Shown piece by piece: positions 49,736 to 63,700 of a stretch of 64,000 nt of DNA. This stretch comes from Reclinomonas americana ATCC 50394 (taxonomy: Eukaryota; Jakobida; Jakobea; Jakobida): the NCBI GenBank assembly GCA_048213135.1, contig PS015439.1:1-64000 (forward strand), in the 5' to 3' direction. The position numbers and the translations under genes were made by a program. A model generated the notes under the pieces. That model was not told the origin of the DNA, did not search any database, and saw only the letters and a program-made list of their open reading frames with translations. Numbering within the stretch: position 1 is the first letter of the stretch; every line of letters begins with the position of its first letter.

Positions 49736-50503
49736 TGTCACGTGGCCGTCGAGCGAGTACTTGTGCAGGTGTGCATGCGTGTGTATGAAGGAAGAGGCAA
49801 AGTGTGCCGGGAAGAGATGAATACTAAGAGAGAGAGAGAGCTGGGAGAATGCTTGCGACGTTTCGAAAACAAGCTGTAAAATGCCAGTGCGTCGCTAACG
49901 GTGGTCGGGCTTTGTAGTGGTGCATCTACAGACTATCTTCCACATGCTAAGCATAAGCGAGATGCATGTCGGGAAAGTCCAGATAATTCGACTTCGCACC
50001 GAATTCTGCGTTTTTTCCCGTTTCTTTCCACGTCACCTCACGTAATCAACGCTGCTGTTAATGCTGCGGCTGGGCTACCGTACAACTGCGCAGACCATGT
50101 ATGTTATATTACCGTGTCCTGCCGCAAAACCGGACAAAGACCGCTGCCCTGGCAGAGCGCGCGATCGATATCTCTGCCTCTCTCTCTCTCTCACACACAC
50201 ACACGCATTGTGCGCGTTGTCTTGCAACACATAGGTAAGCATCGCACACACGCACACGCACAGACAATCGCAGACACACACAGAGAGAAACAGACGCGCG
50301 TGTCTGGATTTCATTTTTTTTCGCACACACACACAGAGATCAACCCTCTCTCACCAAGATACAACGCATCTGCACACACGACAATGCACACACCGCGCAC
50401 GAAAACAGCAGAGATAGATAGACAAAGTAGACGAGGACATGGCCGCGCACATCACCACACTCACCACACCACGCAGCAGTCATCAACATACAAGTGAACA
50501 AGC
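49736..50503. other. Intergenic region between two divergent genes
   Basis: The longest gene-free stretch of the window. It contains a GAGAGAGAG run near 49830, a block of balanced base composition at about 49860-50150, and CA-rich sequence from 50190 to 50480 (many ACACACAC tracts) leading up to the ATG at 50504. I see no tRNA, snRNA or coding sequence I can support. Confidence 0.5.
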
Positions 50504-50771
50504 ATGAGCGGCCCGCCTCCTCCGCGCGTCTCTGGGCTGGCCAGCGCGCGCGGCACTGGCGGCAACCTCTCTCGCGCATTCAGTGCCGCCGCGCACGCTG
50601 CCTCGAGCTACTCTGCCTCAGCGGCAGCAGGAGGAGCGTCTCCCATGTTGCCTTCTCAACCGCCGCCGCGACAACGGCCGCTGGTGACGGTGCCGCGATT
50701 GGAGATGTCGCGGGTGTATGGATCGGCGGCGGCGGCGCCTAGTGCGGCCGCCTCGTCGGGTTATGCGTTGC
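50504..50771 (+). CDS. First exon of an unknown Ala/Ser/Pro-rich protein (incomplete)
   Basis: ATG 50504 opens MSGPPPPRVSGLASARGTGG and continues with Ala/Ser-rich sequence, then PPPRQRPLVTVPRLEMSRVY. The frame reaches a plausible donor at 50772 (TTGC/GTACTT). A CT-rich intron then runs into the gap at 50973, so the rest of the gene, if any, is missing; the opposite side of the gap holds a minus-strand gene. Either this is a very short gene whose body fits in the gap, or the assembly around the gap is wrong. No family recognised. Confidence 0.5.
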
Positions 50772-50972
50772 GTACTTCTTGGTGGGGCTCGCTTTCTCTG
50801 TCTCTGTCTCTGTCTCTGCCTGTGTGTCTGTGTGTGTCACTCTGTATGTGTGATGATTGATTGTGGGCATTCGCGATACTGATTGCGGTGCTCTCTGCGA
50901 TTGACGGACCTCTTTCCCGCCCGTTGATCGCTCTCTCTCTCTTTCTCTTTCTCTCTCTCTCTCTCTCTCTCT

Positions 50973-51749
50973 NNNNNNNNNNNNNNNNNNNNNNNNNNNN
51001 NNNNNNNNNNNNNNNNNNNNNNNNNNNNNNNNNNNNNNNNNNNNNNNNNNNNNNNNNNNNNNNNNNNNNNNNNNNNNNNNNNNNNNNNNNNNNNNNNNNN
51101 NNNNNNNNNNNNNNNNNNNNNNNNNNNNNNNNNNNNNNNNNNNNNNNNNNNNNNNNNNNNNNNNNNNNNNNNNNNNNNNNNNNNNNNNNNNNNNNNNNNN
51201 NNNNNNNNNNNNNNNNNNNNNNNNNNNNNNNNNNNNNNNNNNNNNNNNNNNNNNNNNNNNNNNNNNNNNNNNNNNNNNNNNNNNNNNNNNNNNNNNNNNN
51301 NNNNNNNNNNNNNNNNNNNNNNNNNNNNNNNNNNNNNNNNNNNNNNNNNNNNNNNNNNNNNNNNNNNNNNNNNNNNNNNNNNNNNNNNNNNNNNNNNNNN
51401 NNNNNNNNNNNNNNNNNNNNNNNNNNNNNNNNNNNNNNNNNNNNNNNNNNNNNNNNNNNNNNNNNNNNNNNNNNNNNNNNNNNNNNNNNNNNNNNNNNNN
51501 NNNNNNNNNNNNNNNNNNNNNNNNNNNNNNNNNNNNNNNNNNNNNNNNNNNNNNNNNNNNNNNNNNNNNNNNNNNNNNNNNNNNNNNNNNNNNNNNNNNN
51601 NNNNNNNNNNNNNNNNNNNNNNNNNNNNNNNNNNNNNNNNNNNNNNNNNNNNNNNNNNNNNNNNNNNNNNNNNNNNNNNNNNNNNNNNNNNNNNNNNNNN
51701 NNNNNNNNNNNNNNNNNNNNNNNNNNNNNNNNNNNNNNNNNNNNNNNNN
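50973..51749. other. Assembly gap (777 N)
   Basis: Separates the plus-strand 50504 gene from the 3' part of the minus-strand adhesin, hiding both 3' ends. It begins in a CT microsatellite. Confidence 0.99.
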
Positions 51750-54700
51750 TTGGCAATACCAACTGACCAGCCACAGGGAACTGATGGAAGGAGCCGCCAA
51801 CGCGCACAAGTCGCAGATTGACCGTGTTGACCTCTGGCCAGTTGCACATCCACACCGGATGGTACACGTCATGACGAGTGAGCACCAGGTGCGGGATCGG
51901 TTCCACCACGGTAATAGCGCGTTCTGCGAGGCGCACACACCGAGGAAGTCAGTCAAACACCCTTCAAGAAAAGCACCGGCTCGATTTCTTGCCGTACCGA
52001 CAAGCACCACCGAGAAAACACCAAAGACACCATCGTCGAGCACGATGGTAAACTCGACCGTCTCCGAGGCCGCCAGCGACGGAATAATGGCCGTGGATAC
52101 GAGGTCAACAGGCGGTGACGACGGGACGTTCCACCAAACGCCATTCCTGAATGTGCCGTCACAAACGGTGGCGCGATCCACACTGACTGCCACCGTAGTG
52201 CTCGTGCTATTGGAAGAAGGTCGCTGCTGGAACAGCAGGTCGACATTGGCCGTGACCACGGTCGGATTCTCGCACGACCACATCAGCGAGAGCGGTTCCT
52301 GACCGTAGTATGCCACTGTATCGATGAAAGCACACATGTTGAGTGCGACATCGCCATCAATGCCAATCTACGAAAGTGAGGAACCTGGCATTGCCGACGA
52401 GGCCAGACGCGTTGTGCCAAGCATTTGCAGCTGAATGGTTGACATGAACAGCAAGTTGGCACTGATCGTGGAGAACGGATACCACGTCGACGCGTGCCGC
52501 ACACACAGCTGCAGCCGACGGGCTACCGATGCAGGCGCGCTGCCGAGGGTGTACGGCACCTGCGAGATACGAGGTGAATCTAAACGTGCAACACCGAGTT
52601 TCAATCCACGAAGAACGCAACCAGCAGTCGACTGCCACCCCCACTGGGCACACCAACAGTGCCTACTGCCACACCGGTGGCACACGAGTCGGTGGCGGCC
52701 ACAATTTGGAAGCGCTCTCGGTCGGCATTCAAGTTGACACCCATCACTGTCAGTGTGTACCACTCGTTGTCACGGTTGACACGGTGCGACGGTAAATTGT
52801 CCACCGACACTGTGAGCAACGGACGTGGTGAGAACACAACACTCCGCAATACTCAACTACCGCATGAATCGCCTCACCCAGCTGCAACGCAGTGTTGTCT
52901 GCCACTGCGCCCCACTGCACTGCGGGATCGGCGCTGGCCGGTCGCATACATACGTGGTACGCCTGCGCTGTGGCAGTTACGGGAATCGTGACTTTCACCA
53001 CCAATGTCGAGGGCACACCGCTCGCATCCAGTGTTGTGGCCACGACGTTGAGCATGGAGGGCACCAGCGGGGCAGCCGGACTGCAGTCCACGTTCCACGG
53101 AACCACCGCCACATCCGTACCCACCGTCAAGTTGATGCCACTGATGGTGACGCTGACGGACGAGAGCGAGAACGTGGCAGGAACGGTTAGCAGGCGAGGA
53201 ATCGCCACGGGAGTCAGCGCCGTCGGCCGAGCTGCGAACAGTGCAATAGTCAGACATCCTCATCCAGCCTTCGACGTACGGGACAAATACGTGACATACC
53301 CAAAGTAATGACATTCAGTCCAGCACCAGCAGCCGCGCCGACTGGTGTCCACGCAAATGCGGGATTGGCAGCTGCCGAGTTGCGTATGCACAGCTGCAAA
53401 GCCGCTGGTGCACCGGGAGATGGAGTTGTCGACGAAGTAACGGCCACCCGCAGCACGAGTTGGGTGGACGAACTGGTGGCCGCATCCACTGTGACAGAGC
53501 CGACGGGGACTGTCGATGCGCTCGAGCACGACGAATCGGCTGCCACCAAGGCAAACGAATCGCGCGAGGCGTTCAGGAACAGACCCGGGACGACGAGTGT
53601 CTTTGCCAGGCTGTCAGTGACCATCAGTGTTGGCGATACGGCACCCGTCGACACTGAGGAAGAGAAAGGGAGAAAAAGTCAACAAACAAGTGATAAAAGG
53701 CGGCATGACATGTCAACAATGCAGACCGAGGATCAGCTGCTGGCCAGGTGCAGCATCGCCAAACTGCGCACTGGCACTTCCACCCGGTTTAATGCACACC
53801 CTGCGCGCACCAAGACAGTGCATGAGTGGATTATGCACATGTACCTATCCTTGCACACCACCAGCGCAACTTATACACCCCGGCCGTCAGCGGGAGCGCC
53901 AGCGTCAGCGTAGCTGAGGAAGGTGGCGAGGTGACGACCGTGGTAGTGATGGCGGCAGCCGGACTGCTACCAGCAGGCATGGTGCACGTAGTCGACGGAA
54001 GAGCCACCACGTACTGATCGGCGGCGTCGAGGTGTGCGCCAACCAGCTGCACAGAGAGTGGCGATGTGCCGATAGAAAGAACATTGGGGACAATCGACGA
54101 GATCACCACTGCGAGAATGATCGTAAGTTATTTCAGCACGCAAACACGCTCGGGAGGGGATCGACTTTTTGTCGTACCTGCGGTGACATCGCCGTTGCTC
54201 GCCACTGGCGTGAACTCAACAAATGGCGTGCCGACATTGACCTGGATACACATGCGCAGGAATGTGCCGTTCACCAAGTCGGCTGGTACTGGCACCGTGA
54301 CCAGCAACTCAAGGGACGTGTCGGTTGGTCCAACAGGATCCACTGCACAGCGCGAATGAGCAACGCATCAGCAGAAAACGTGCAAAATGTGGTCACTTCC
54401 TCACCAGTGATAGCGCCGACAGTAGCGCCGCTGGCACATGTCGTCGACCGCAGCACCAACTTGAACATGTCACGTGCCTTGTTCAAGCCATTGCCTTGAA
54501 CGGTGATGCGCTTCGCTGATCCGTCAGCAACAACGGCATTGGGAATCAGTGCAGCCGCGCGCACTGTGCAAGAAATCAACAGGACTGCCAAGACCAACAC
54601 AAGACTCATATGCTACTACGCACCGATTGACAAGCTGGTCGTACCCACTTGCGTGTACGGCGAGACACCGTCCACCGAGAAGCACACGATGTCTGCACTC

Positions 54701-57700
54701 GATGTGAGACACACACGCACGCCACACCGCACTCGGTAGAAGGTGCACGCAACAGCTGCCGGTCGGAATGGGACCTGGAGTGACACCCAGCGGCAACGAT
54801 GCTGCCTGCGAGACCACGGTGGTCGAGGTGAGAGGAATGCCGGAGCCGTTGCAGGGAGCCGTGCTGGTAGACTGTAGCTGGAAGAACTGGGTGCTTGCCA
54901 GGTTTGTGCCGACAACAGTGAAGCCACTCGACAATGTGTCAGTGGCCGCCGTGGCTGGTAAGAATCCAGTGGCAGCGACTGCGCGCGGCGGCAATGGAAA
55001 GCTGCTGTTAGCGCTGCCAGCATACGCGACTCGCACGAGAAGAAGAGAATGAGAACGAAACTGGCGGCAATCACAAACGTCTTCTGGAACGAAGCGCCAC
55101 CGCTGTCGGTGACCCGAATGGTGACTACAAGATTGGAGGCTGTCTGTCCTGCTGCTGTGATGCGTAGCTCAGGTGGCACGGCCGCGTTGCTGATGTTGAA
55201 CAGTGCATCGCCCTGGCCAGGCACGATGGAGTACACGAAAGAATCTTGCGAGTTGGCATCGACTGCTGAGAGTGTACCGAGCACGAAATTGTTGGTCAAG
55301 GTAGGTGCCACATAATACTGCTTGCTGAGTCCAATATTTGTGGGAGGCGAGTTACCTGCACGCATTGGGTGTAAGGGAAGACGAAAAATAAGGATTGCGA
55401 GTCAGAGTCATCAAAGAATGAGAGAGAATAGGAAAGGGGTAGAGGTGACGAGAGAGGGGAGAGCAACAAGATTGCAAAGCAAGAACAAACGAAAAGACGC
55501 AACTTTCGCTGATGGTGAAAACTTCGTCTCGGAACAGGCCGGCGCTGTCGGTGGCGCGAACAATCACGCTCAAGTTGTTTCCCACCTGACCAGCGTTGCG
55601 CACTACCAACGTGGAACCGACGATTGCGAAGAGATTCATATTGGCGCCACCGACCAGCGAGAACGTTGCAATATCGGTCACGTTGTCGTCAAGCACCGTG
55701 AGATTGCCGACGGGTGTGTTGGGAGTGGTAGACGCAGGTGTGTAGGAGTACGACGACATCAGAACGGCCCGTGGCGGCACCGGAACTAGTGATGAAGCGG
55801 TGAGGAAAAGGAAATGTAACAGCGGTGAGGAAAAAGGGAGATGTAACAGAGGTTGAAGACCGAGCTACGCACCATCAGTGACGACAAACTCCTTGTCGAG
55901 TGATGCCGGGCCGAGAGTATCCGTGACGCGCTGTTTCCATGCAGTCAGTCCATTGCCATCATGCACGACCACATAATCCCCTCCAAAGAACAACCAACGC
56001 ACCACAATGACATGCAGGTTGGTGCCAACCTGGCCGGCGTTCACCAGCACCAGATTGGCACCGAGAACGTTGAACAGCGTTGAAGACGACCCGCCGACAA
56101 TGGAAAACACGTGCGCCTCCGGAGGCGAAGAATTGGCATCAACCACAGAGAGTGCACCGATGACGGTGTTCGTCGTCACAGTAGCCGGCGTGTACGTGGA
56201 GGACGACAGAGAGAGAATGGTGGGTGGCACATTTTCTATGGAGAATAGAATATACACGATGTGAGTTGTTGCCACACCAACATGCACTCACGAGCGAGCG
56301 ACGCACGTTCGGTAACCGTCAGTGTCGAATCCAGAATGCCACCAGCGCTGTCAGTGGTACGCACCACCAGCTGCATACCGTAGCCTTTAACACCAGCTGA
56401 CGAAATGCGGAGCTGATTGCCAAAGACTGCGACACAGGGCCTCATTGGNNNNNNNNNNNNNNNNNNNNNNNNNNNNNNNNNNNNNNNNNNNNNNNNNNNN
56501 NNNNNNNNNNNNNNNNNNNNNNNNNNNNNNNNNNNNNNNNNNNNNNNNNNNNNNNNNNNNNNNNNNNNNNNNNNNNNNNNNNNNNNNNNNNNNNNNNNNN
56601 NNNNNNNNNNNNNNNNNNNNNNNNNNNNNNNNNNNNNNNNNNNNNNNNNNNNNNNNNNNNNNNNNNNNNNNNNNNNNNNNNNNNNNNNNNNNNNNNNNNN
56701 NNNNNNNNNNNNNNNNNNNNNNNNNNNNNNTAATGGCGGTGGGTGGCACGGGCACTGCACAAAAAGTAGCTATAGTGAGGGAGTGGGAGAGCAAGGTGGC
56801 GACTGCTGGCGAGCACCGACGCAACAGTCGTTGATGACAAAATTGCGGTCGGAGAAGCCGCCAACCGAGTCCGTCGCTCGAATCTGTGGCGCCACAAAAA
56901 ATGTCAGTCACAAGGACGCAATGCTGCAACCACACTCTGGCTCTTCTTCGTCAAATTACCGTGAGAGTCAAGGCAGTGCCGCGCTGACCAGCCGCCACAA
57001 AGGCCAACTGGGGTGGCATCGTGGCCAGCACGGTGAAGAGGGCACCAGAGCCGCCAGGTCGCACGGTAAATGACACAGTTTGGCCAGTGTTCACATCCAC
57101 AGCACTGAGAATGCCAATAGGCTGCAGGGCGCTGGTGGTCGGTGGAGTGTAGGTGTTGTTGCTGAGGGAGATAGACGTCGGCGGCACGTTGGCTGTTGGA
57201 AAATGCGTCAGGGAGCAATCATCAACGCAGGAGACAAGCGGAGGGATTTCGCAGACCTTCGTTGATTGTGAAGGTGGACGTGATGGAAAGACCGCCCGAG
57301 TCGGTGGAACGCACTTGCACCAAAAGGCCATTACCGGAGAGTCCCGTGGTGGCCACCAACAGGCGATCGTTGCTGATGCTGAAGGCCAGCTGATTGGCAC
57401 CGCCGACAATCGAGTACGTAAATGTCTCTCCGGTATTGCTGTCGGTGGTCGTCAGCTGACCAACAGTGGCACCCACCACGCCCGGCGGCGTGTACAGTTG
57501 CGGTGAGAGTGCAAGTGCCGTTGGTGGCACATTGGCTGGCCATGGCGCGAGAAATCATGATCAGAAACAACAATCAACAAACACCAGCAGGCGGTGACCA
57601 CCGACCTTCATTGAACGTCAGCGTCTGCACCGCGCTCCGGCCAGTGTTGTCCGTCACCTGCACACAGCAGTCAGCACAAAAGCAGCGCACTTGGACACGG

Positions 57701-60700
57701 ACAATCCTGCAAACTCACCTGCACAACCACCTGCAGTCCGTTGCCCGTCTGACCCGCAGAGCGGAGAACCAACTGGTTCCCTTGCACATCAAACAAGGCG
57801 GCCGAAGCGCCACCCACGATTGAGAACGTGAACGNNNNNNNNNNNNNNNNNNNNNNNNNNNNNNNNNNNNNNNNNNNNNNNNNNNNNNNNNNNNNNNNNN
57901 NNNNNNNNNNNNNNNNNNNNNNNNNNNNNNNNNNNNNNNNNNNNNNNNNNNNNNNNNNNNNNNNNNNNNNNNNNNNNNNNNNNNNNNNNNNNNNNNNNNN
58001 NNNNNNNNNNNNNNNNNNNNNNNNNNNNNNNNNNNNNNNNNNNNNNNNNNNNNNNNNNNNNNNNNNNNNNNNNNNNNNNNNNNNNNNNNNNNNNNNNNNN
58101 NNNNNNNNNNNNNNNNNNNNNNNNNNNNNNNNNNNNNNNNNNNNNNNNNNNNNNNNNNNNNNNNNNNNNNNNNNNNNNNNNNNNNNNNNNNNNNNNNNNN
58201 NNNNNNNNNNNNNNNNNNNNNNNNNNNNNNNNNNNNNNNNNNNNNNNNNNNNNNNNNNNNNNNNNNNNNNNNNNNNNNNNNNNNNNNNNNNNNNNNNNCC
58301 AGCACTTGCAGGTTGTTCCCCGACTGGCTGGTGTTGACGAGGCGTAGCTGGTTGCCGGAGATGTAGAACAAACTGGCATCGGCACCGCCAACAATCGAAT
58401 AGGTGAATGTCGAGGCTGTGTTCGCGTCCACGCCTTGAAGGATGCCAACCACTTGCCCTGGCGTCGGATCCAGTGGCACATATGATGTGCTGTCCAGCAG
58501 GAGGTTGGAAGGCGGCACATTGGCTGCGTGAATCAACCATCACGACATGTCAGCACTGGAAACGATCGATATCGAGGAAGCGCATCAACGAGAACAACGC
58601 ACCCTCGTCCAACACAAATGGCTGATCCACAAAGTTGCCGGTGGAGTCTGTCGATCGTACCACCACCTGCAGTCCGTCACCGCGTTGCCCAGCGTTCTTG
58701 AACACCAGATTGCCATTGACAACATCAAAGAGGGCAGCGTCGGCGCCGCCAACAACCGAGTAGGTGAACGAGTCAGTCGCGTTGGAGTCAGCAGTCGTCA
58801 GAACGCCGACCACCGCATTGGTTGAGGCGGTGGGTGGCACGTAGGTACTGGAGGAGAGCGACACCGACGTAGGTGCCACGGGTACTGCGAGGGAGAGCAA
58901 TGTGAGTCTCCCAAGGCTGCGTCACATGTCAGTCAATCATCGACATACCATCGTTGACAGTGAACGGCACATCGAGTGAGGCACCGGCCGTGTCGGTGGC
59001 TCGCACAATCACGGACAGATTGGTTCCCGTCTGACCAGCATTACGCAAGCACAGCTGATTTCCAATGATGGTGAACAGCGCCTGGTTAGCACCGCCAACA
59101 ATGGAGAACGTCGCCGTGTCCCAGGCATTGAGGTCGGTGGCGCTCAACGTGCCCACTGGCTGATTCGCAGCCAACGTGGCCGGCGTGTATGTGTTCGACG
59201 AGAGAGAGATGCCGGAAGGAGCAACATTGGCTGCGAACGGGTAACGAAGGTTCTGTCTGTGTCAGTATCGCGTCACTCTCCGTACAAGGGACACGATCAA
59301 CTCTAGCACACCATCACCGAGAGACAGCGTTGTATCCACTGTTCCACCACGGCCATCATCTGTTCGCACAATCACCTGCAGGTTGCGTCCACTCAAGTTT
59401 GGCACAGCGGTGCGGATCTGCGATCCAACAACAGCGAACAAGGCCGCATCGGCGCCACCGACTCTGCAGACAGACAAGAGCGGGTGAGTGATGTGAACTT
59501 GCATCGAAGAAATGTCGTCGAGCACAATGTCGCAACATGGAATAGGTGAATAAGTCGCAGCAGTTTGCATCAACGCCTGCCAATGTGCCGACAACGGTGC
59601 CGGCAGGAGACAGCGGTGCAACGCCGGGAGACGAGATAGTGACACCAGCTGGCGGCACGTTCACTGCGCAAACACGCACAGCATAAAGATGAGACACACA
59701 AGATGTTCTTCTTCATCTCTTGAATGTCACTGACCTTCGGTAATGACAAATGACTGCGTGGTGGAGAGGCCAGTGGCGTCGGTCACTCGCACAGTGACTG
59801 GCACATTGGTACCAGTGGAGCCAGCCGAGAGCCACACCAACTGATTGCCACCGACAACACCAAAGATGCCGCCGCCAGTCACCACGCTGAATGTGAATGC
59901 GGTGTCGAGCACATTGGGGTCGATGGCGGACAGGGTGCCAATTACTTGATTTGGCACCACCGTCGGCGGCACATACGAGGTCGAGCTCAACAGCACGCCG
60001 GTCGGTGGCACGGGCACATCCGTGATGACAAACACGTGGTCGACAGAGGCTGATGCTGAATCCGTAGCTCGCACCGTGACGGAGAGATTCGCGCCAGTGA
60101 GTCCCGCCGACGTAATTCGCAGTTGGTCGCCACTAATGTTGAAGAGGGAACCGGAGCCACCCGGCAGGATCGTGTACGTCACCGTCTGACAGCAGTTGGC
60201 GTCGACAGCGGACAGTGTGCCAACCACGGTATTGGCAGCTGCCGAAGGTGGCGCATACGTTGCCGGCGACAACGAGATGCTCGACGGTGCCACGTTGACT
60301 GCAATAACAACGTGAGCAACGGGTGCGCAAGGATGGCGGGGAGCAGCACATCGCACCTTCGTTGAGGAAGAAAGTGGTGTCTTGTGAGCCGCCGTTGCCG
60401 TCACTCACGCGAACAGTGATGATGAGGTTCTGCAACAATCCACGTGAGCAAGGGTCACACACTCTCTTGCAGCCGCGTGAATATATACACACCATGCCGC
60501 TCAGCACCAGCGTCTGCACGCGCAGCTCATTACCAGCAACACCACCAATCTGCACATAGCACACAATCAGAGTCGCGCGACACCAACACAGCGAATGACA
60601 GACAGAGCGCAACGTAGAACTTGGAGTCATCGTCATTGCCAATGAGAGTGTACGAAAGACTCTGACAGCAGTTGGCGTCGGTGGCCGACAACACTCCAAT

Positions 60701-63700
60701 CAAAGCATTCTGCAAACTACGTGGAGCATAGAATGTTGTCGACAGCGCCAGGTTTGCTGGTGGCACGTTGGCTGCAGAACAAATACAATCAGTGGATAGC
60801 AGGCGCGTAGAATCACGTGCAACTGAGAATACCTTCGTTGATGCTGTGCGCGGAGAGAGAGAGAGACACACGGAGACGCACGTTGAGAAACAAAAGATAG
60901 ATGCAAGAATCAAAATGAGAACCACAAATCTCCGCGACAGCACACGCACGTAAATGTTGTCTGCAGAGTTCCACCACGACCGTCGGATACTTCGATGCGG
61001 ATGCGCAGGTTGTTGCCAGTCTGCCCGGCCAGTGCCAGCGATAGCGTCGACCCGCTGAGCACAAACAGCGACTCGTTGAAGCCGGCGACAACCGTGTACG
61101 TGTATGAGCCCAGCGTGTTGGCGTCGACGGCGGTGAGCGAGCCCACCACCACTCCGGCGGTGGGAGTTGGCGGCACATATGTGTTGGAGCTTAGCACCAA
61201 TGCCGACGGCGGCACATTCACTGTGCGTACGGACGAGTGAGATGACATACAACAGGCATGATCGACAGAGATGTGGGACCTTCAGTGATGGTGAACAGCT
61301 TGCGGACCCAGGCACCGGCCGCGTCGGTCGACTGCACTTCGACCTGCAGTGGATCACCACGAGAGTTTGCGGCGCTCAGTCGTAGTTGTGTGCCGTTGAT
61401 GTTGAACATGGCAGAGTGCGGGCCGCCAGAGATTGCTGCATTGACATTGACAAGATCACGATCATGTCAGTCTCAAATCACAGATGGTCACCCCACACAA
61501 TTGCAATCCATGCACGCAGCAGTAGGTGAATGTGTCACCAGTATTGATGTCCAACGTGGTGAAGAAGCCCACCACCACATTCGCACTCGAGGTCGGTGGA
61601 ATGTATGTCGTGCCCCACAAAATAATGTCACTTGGTGCCACGTTGACTGCAGTCGACCAATCACCCATCAGTCAGTAAGGCACACTTTGCAGTGTACGAG
61701 CTCGTCGGTCATTTCCGCAACACACACCTTCGTTGACAGTAAACGTGCGGTCCAATGAGGAAAATCCATCAGAGACACGAATGGTGACCAGCAATCCAGT
61801 GCCCGACAAGCCACCGGGAACATTGGCAAGCAAGTCGGTGCCGGAGACCGCAAACAGACCCTGGTTTGCGCCTCCAACACTGCATGATAGAGGGGATCAG
61901 CCGGCAGGCACACGAGAAGGTAAGCAGCAAAGAAAACACGGCTGGTCGTTGCGCAACATGGAGTAGGTGTGTGACTGACAACAGTTGGCGTCGATCACAA
62001 ACAGAGAGCCAATAACTGATCCCTGTGCCGCTGGCGGCACGTACGTGGATGGCGACAGCAGAAGATCACTCGGCGGCACATTAGCTGCGCAACAAGAAGT
62101 GAACCACACGCGCAGCAGATGTGCTAACCCACCGCCGGCAACACCAACCTTCAGTGATGGTCAGTGTCTGGTCGACAGAGCCGCCCGCGCCGTCGTCGGC
62201 GTGCACAATCACGGTGAGAGGCGACGTGTTGAGAGTGGCAGCTGCAACCACCAGCTGGTCTCCCGACACGGAGAACTTGCTGGCATCAGGTCCACCAACA
62301 CTGACAAAGAAGACTTGCGTGAGAACGAGATCGCAGGACGCGCCAGCTCAACGGTGAACGCACATGGAATAGGTGAACGATTGACAGCAATTGGCATCCA
62401 CAGCCGCCAGCGTGCCAACGACCGTGCCCAACGGTGACGGCGGTGTGTATGTCATCGACGACAAGGTCACCGCCGTCGGTGCCACATTGGCCTCGTCCAG
62501 CACAAATGTCTGGTCTCGAACACCACCTGCGCCGTCATCGACACGCACAACAATGCTCAGACTGTTGCCGGTGAGCGGGCCGCCACTGCTGTCGACCACC
62601 AGTTGGTTTCCAGAGATACTGAATCGAGACGCAGCAGCGCCACCAACAATCGAGTAGGTCATGCTCTGACAGCAGTTTGCGTCCCTGTGGTGGCGTGCAG
62701 AGTGAGGATTACACGAACCCCAGATGGACCATGAGCAATCATGAGTGCAAACGCACGTGGTCGAGAGCGTGGCAACGACGGTGCCAACGGGTGCGGGTAC
62801 CGGCGAGTACGTGGTGGTGGAGAGTGCCAGTGCGGACGGAGGCACATTGGCTAGCGACAGACTAGATGAGCGACACAGACACAAGAAGGCAGAGAAGCAC
62901 ATGCACGCACCTTCGTTGACGGTAAACGTCTTGTCAAAGTGCGCGCCAGACGGATCACTGACTCGGACGGTGACTTGCAAATTGTTGCCCTGCTGGCCTG
63001 CGTTGCGGAGTACTAACTGCGAGCCGACAATGTCGAAGAGAGCACTATTCGCACCACCGACGATAGACAGTGACAGTGCGTCGTTCGCATTGCCATCGAC
63101 ACCAGTGATTGTGCCCACCACCGTATTGGCAGCGGGTGTGGGTGGTGCGTAGGCCGACGAGGATAAAAGTACGTCGGTCGGGGTCACGGGCACTGCAAGC
63201 GACCGAGAGAGTGAGCAGCGACTCTCTCTGCAAACACCAAATATCGTCACTCACCGTCGTTGATGGTAAAGAACTTGGCCAGCGTTTGTCCACTGGCATT
63301 GGTTGACAGCACCTGCACTTGCAGACCGGTACCTCGCTGTCCCGCAGCTCGAATTACCAGTTGATCCCCAATGACCGAGAACACAGCAGCATCGGTTCCG
63401 CCCACCACGGCGTAGGTGTAGGGTGAAGAGGCAGATGTGTCGGTTGTGGAGAGCGTGCCAATCACCGTATTCGCGGTCGAGGTCGGTGGCGTGTAGGTGG
63501 TCGAGGATNNNNNNNNNNNNNNNNNNNNNNNNNNNNNNNNNNNNNNNNNNNNNNNNNNNNNNNNNNNNNNNNNNNNNNNNNNNNNNNNNNNNNNNNNNNN
63601 NNNNNNNNNNNNNNNNNNNNNNNNNNNNNNNNNNNNNNNNNNNNNNNNNNNNNNNNNNNNNNNNNNNNNNNNNNNNNNNNNNNNNNNNNNNNNNNNNNNN

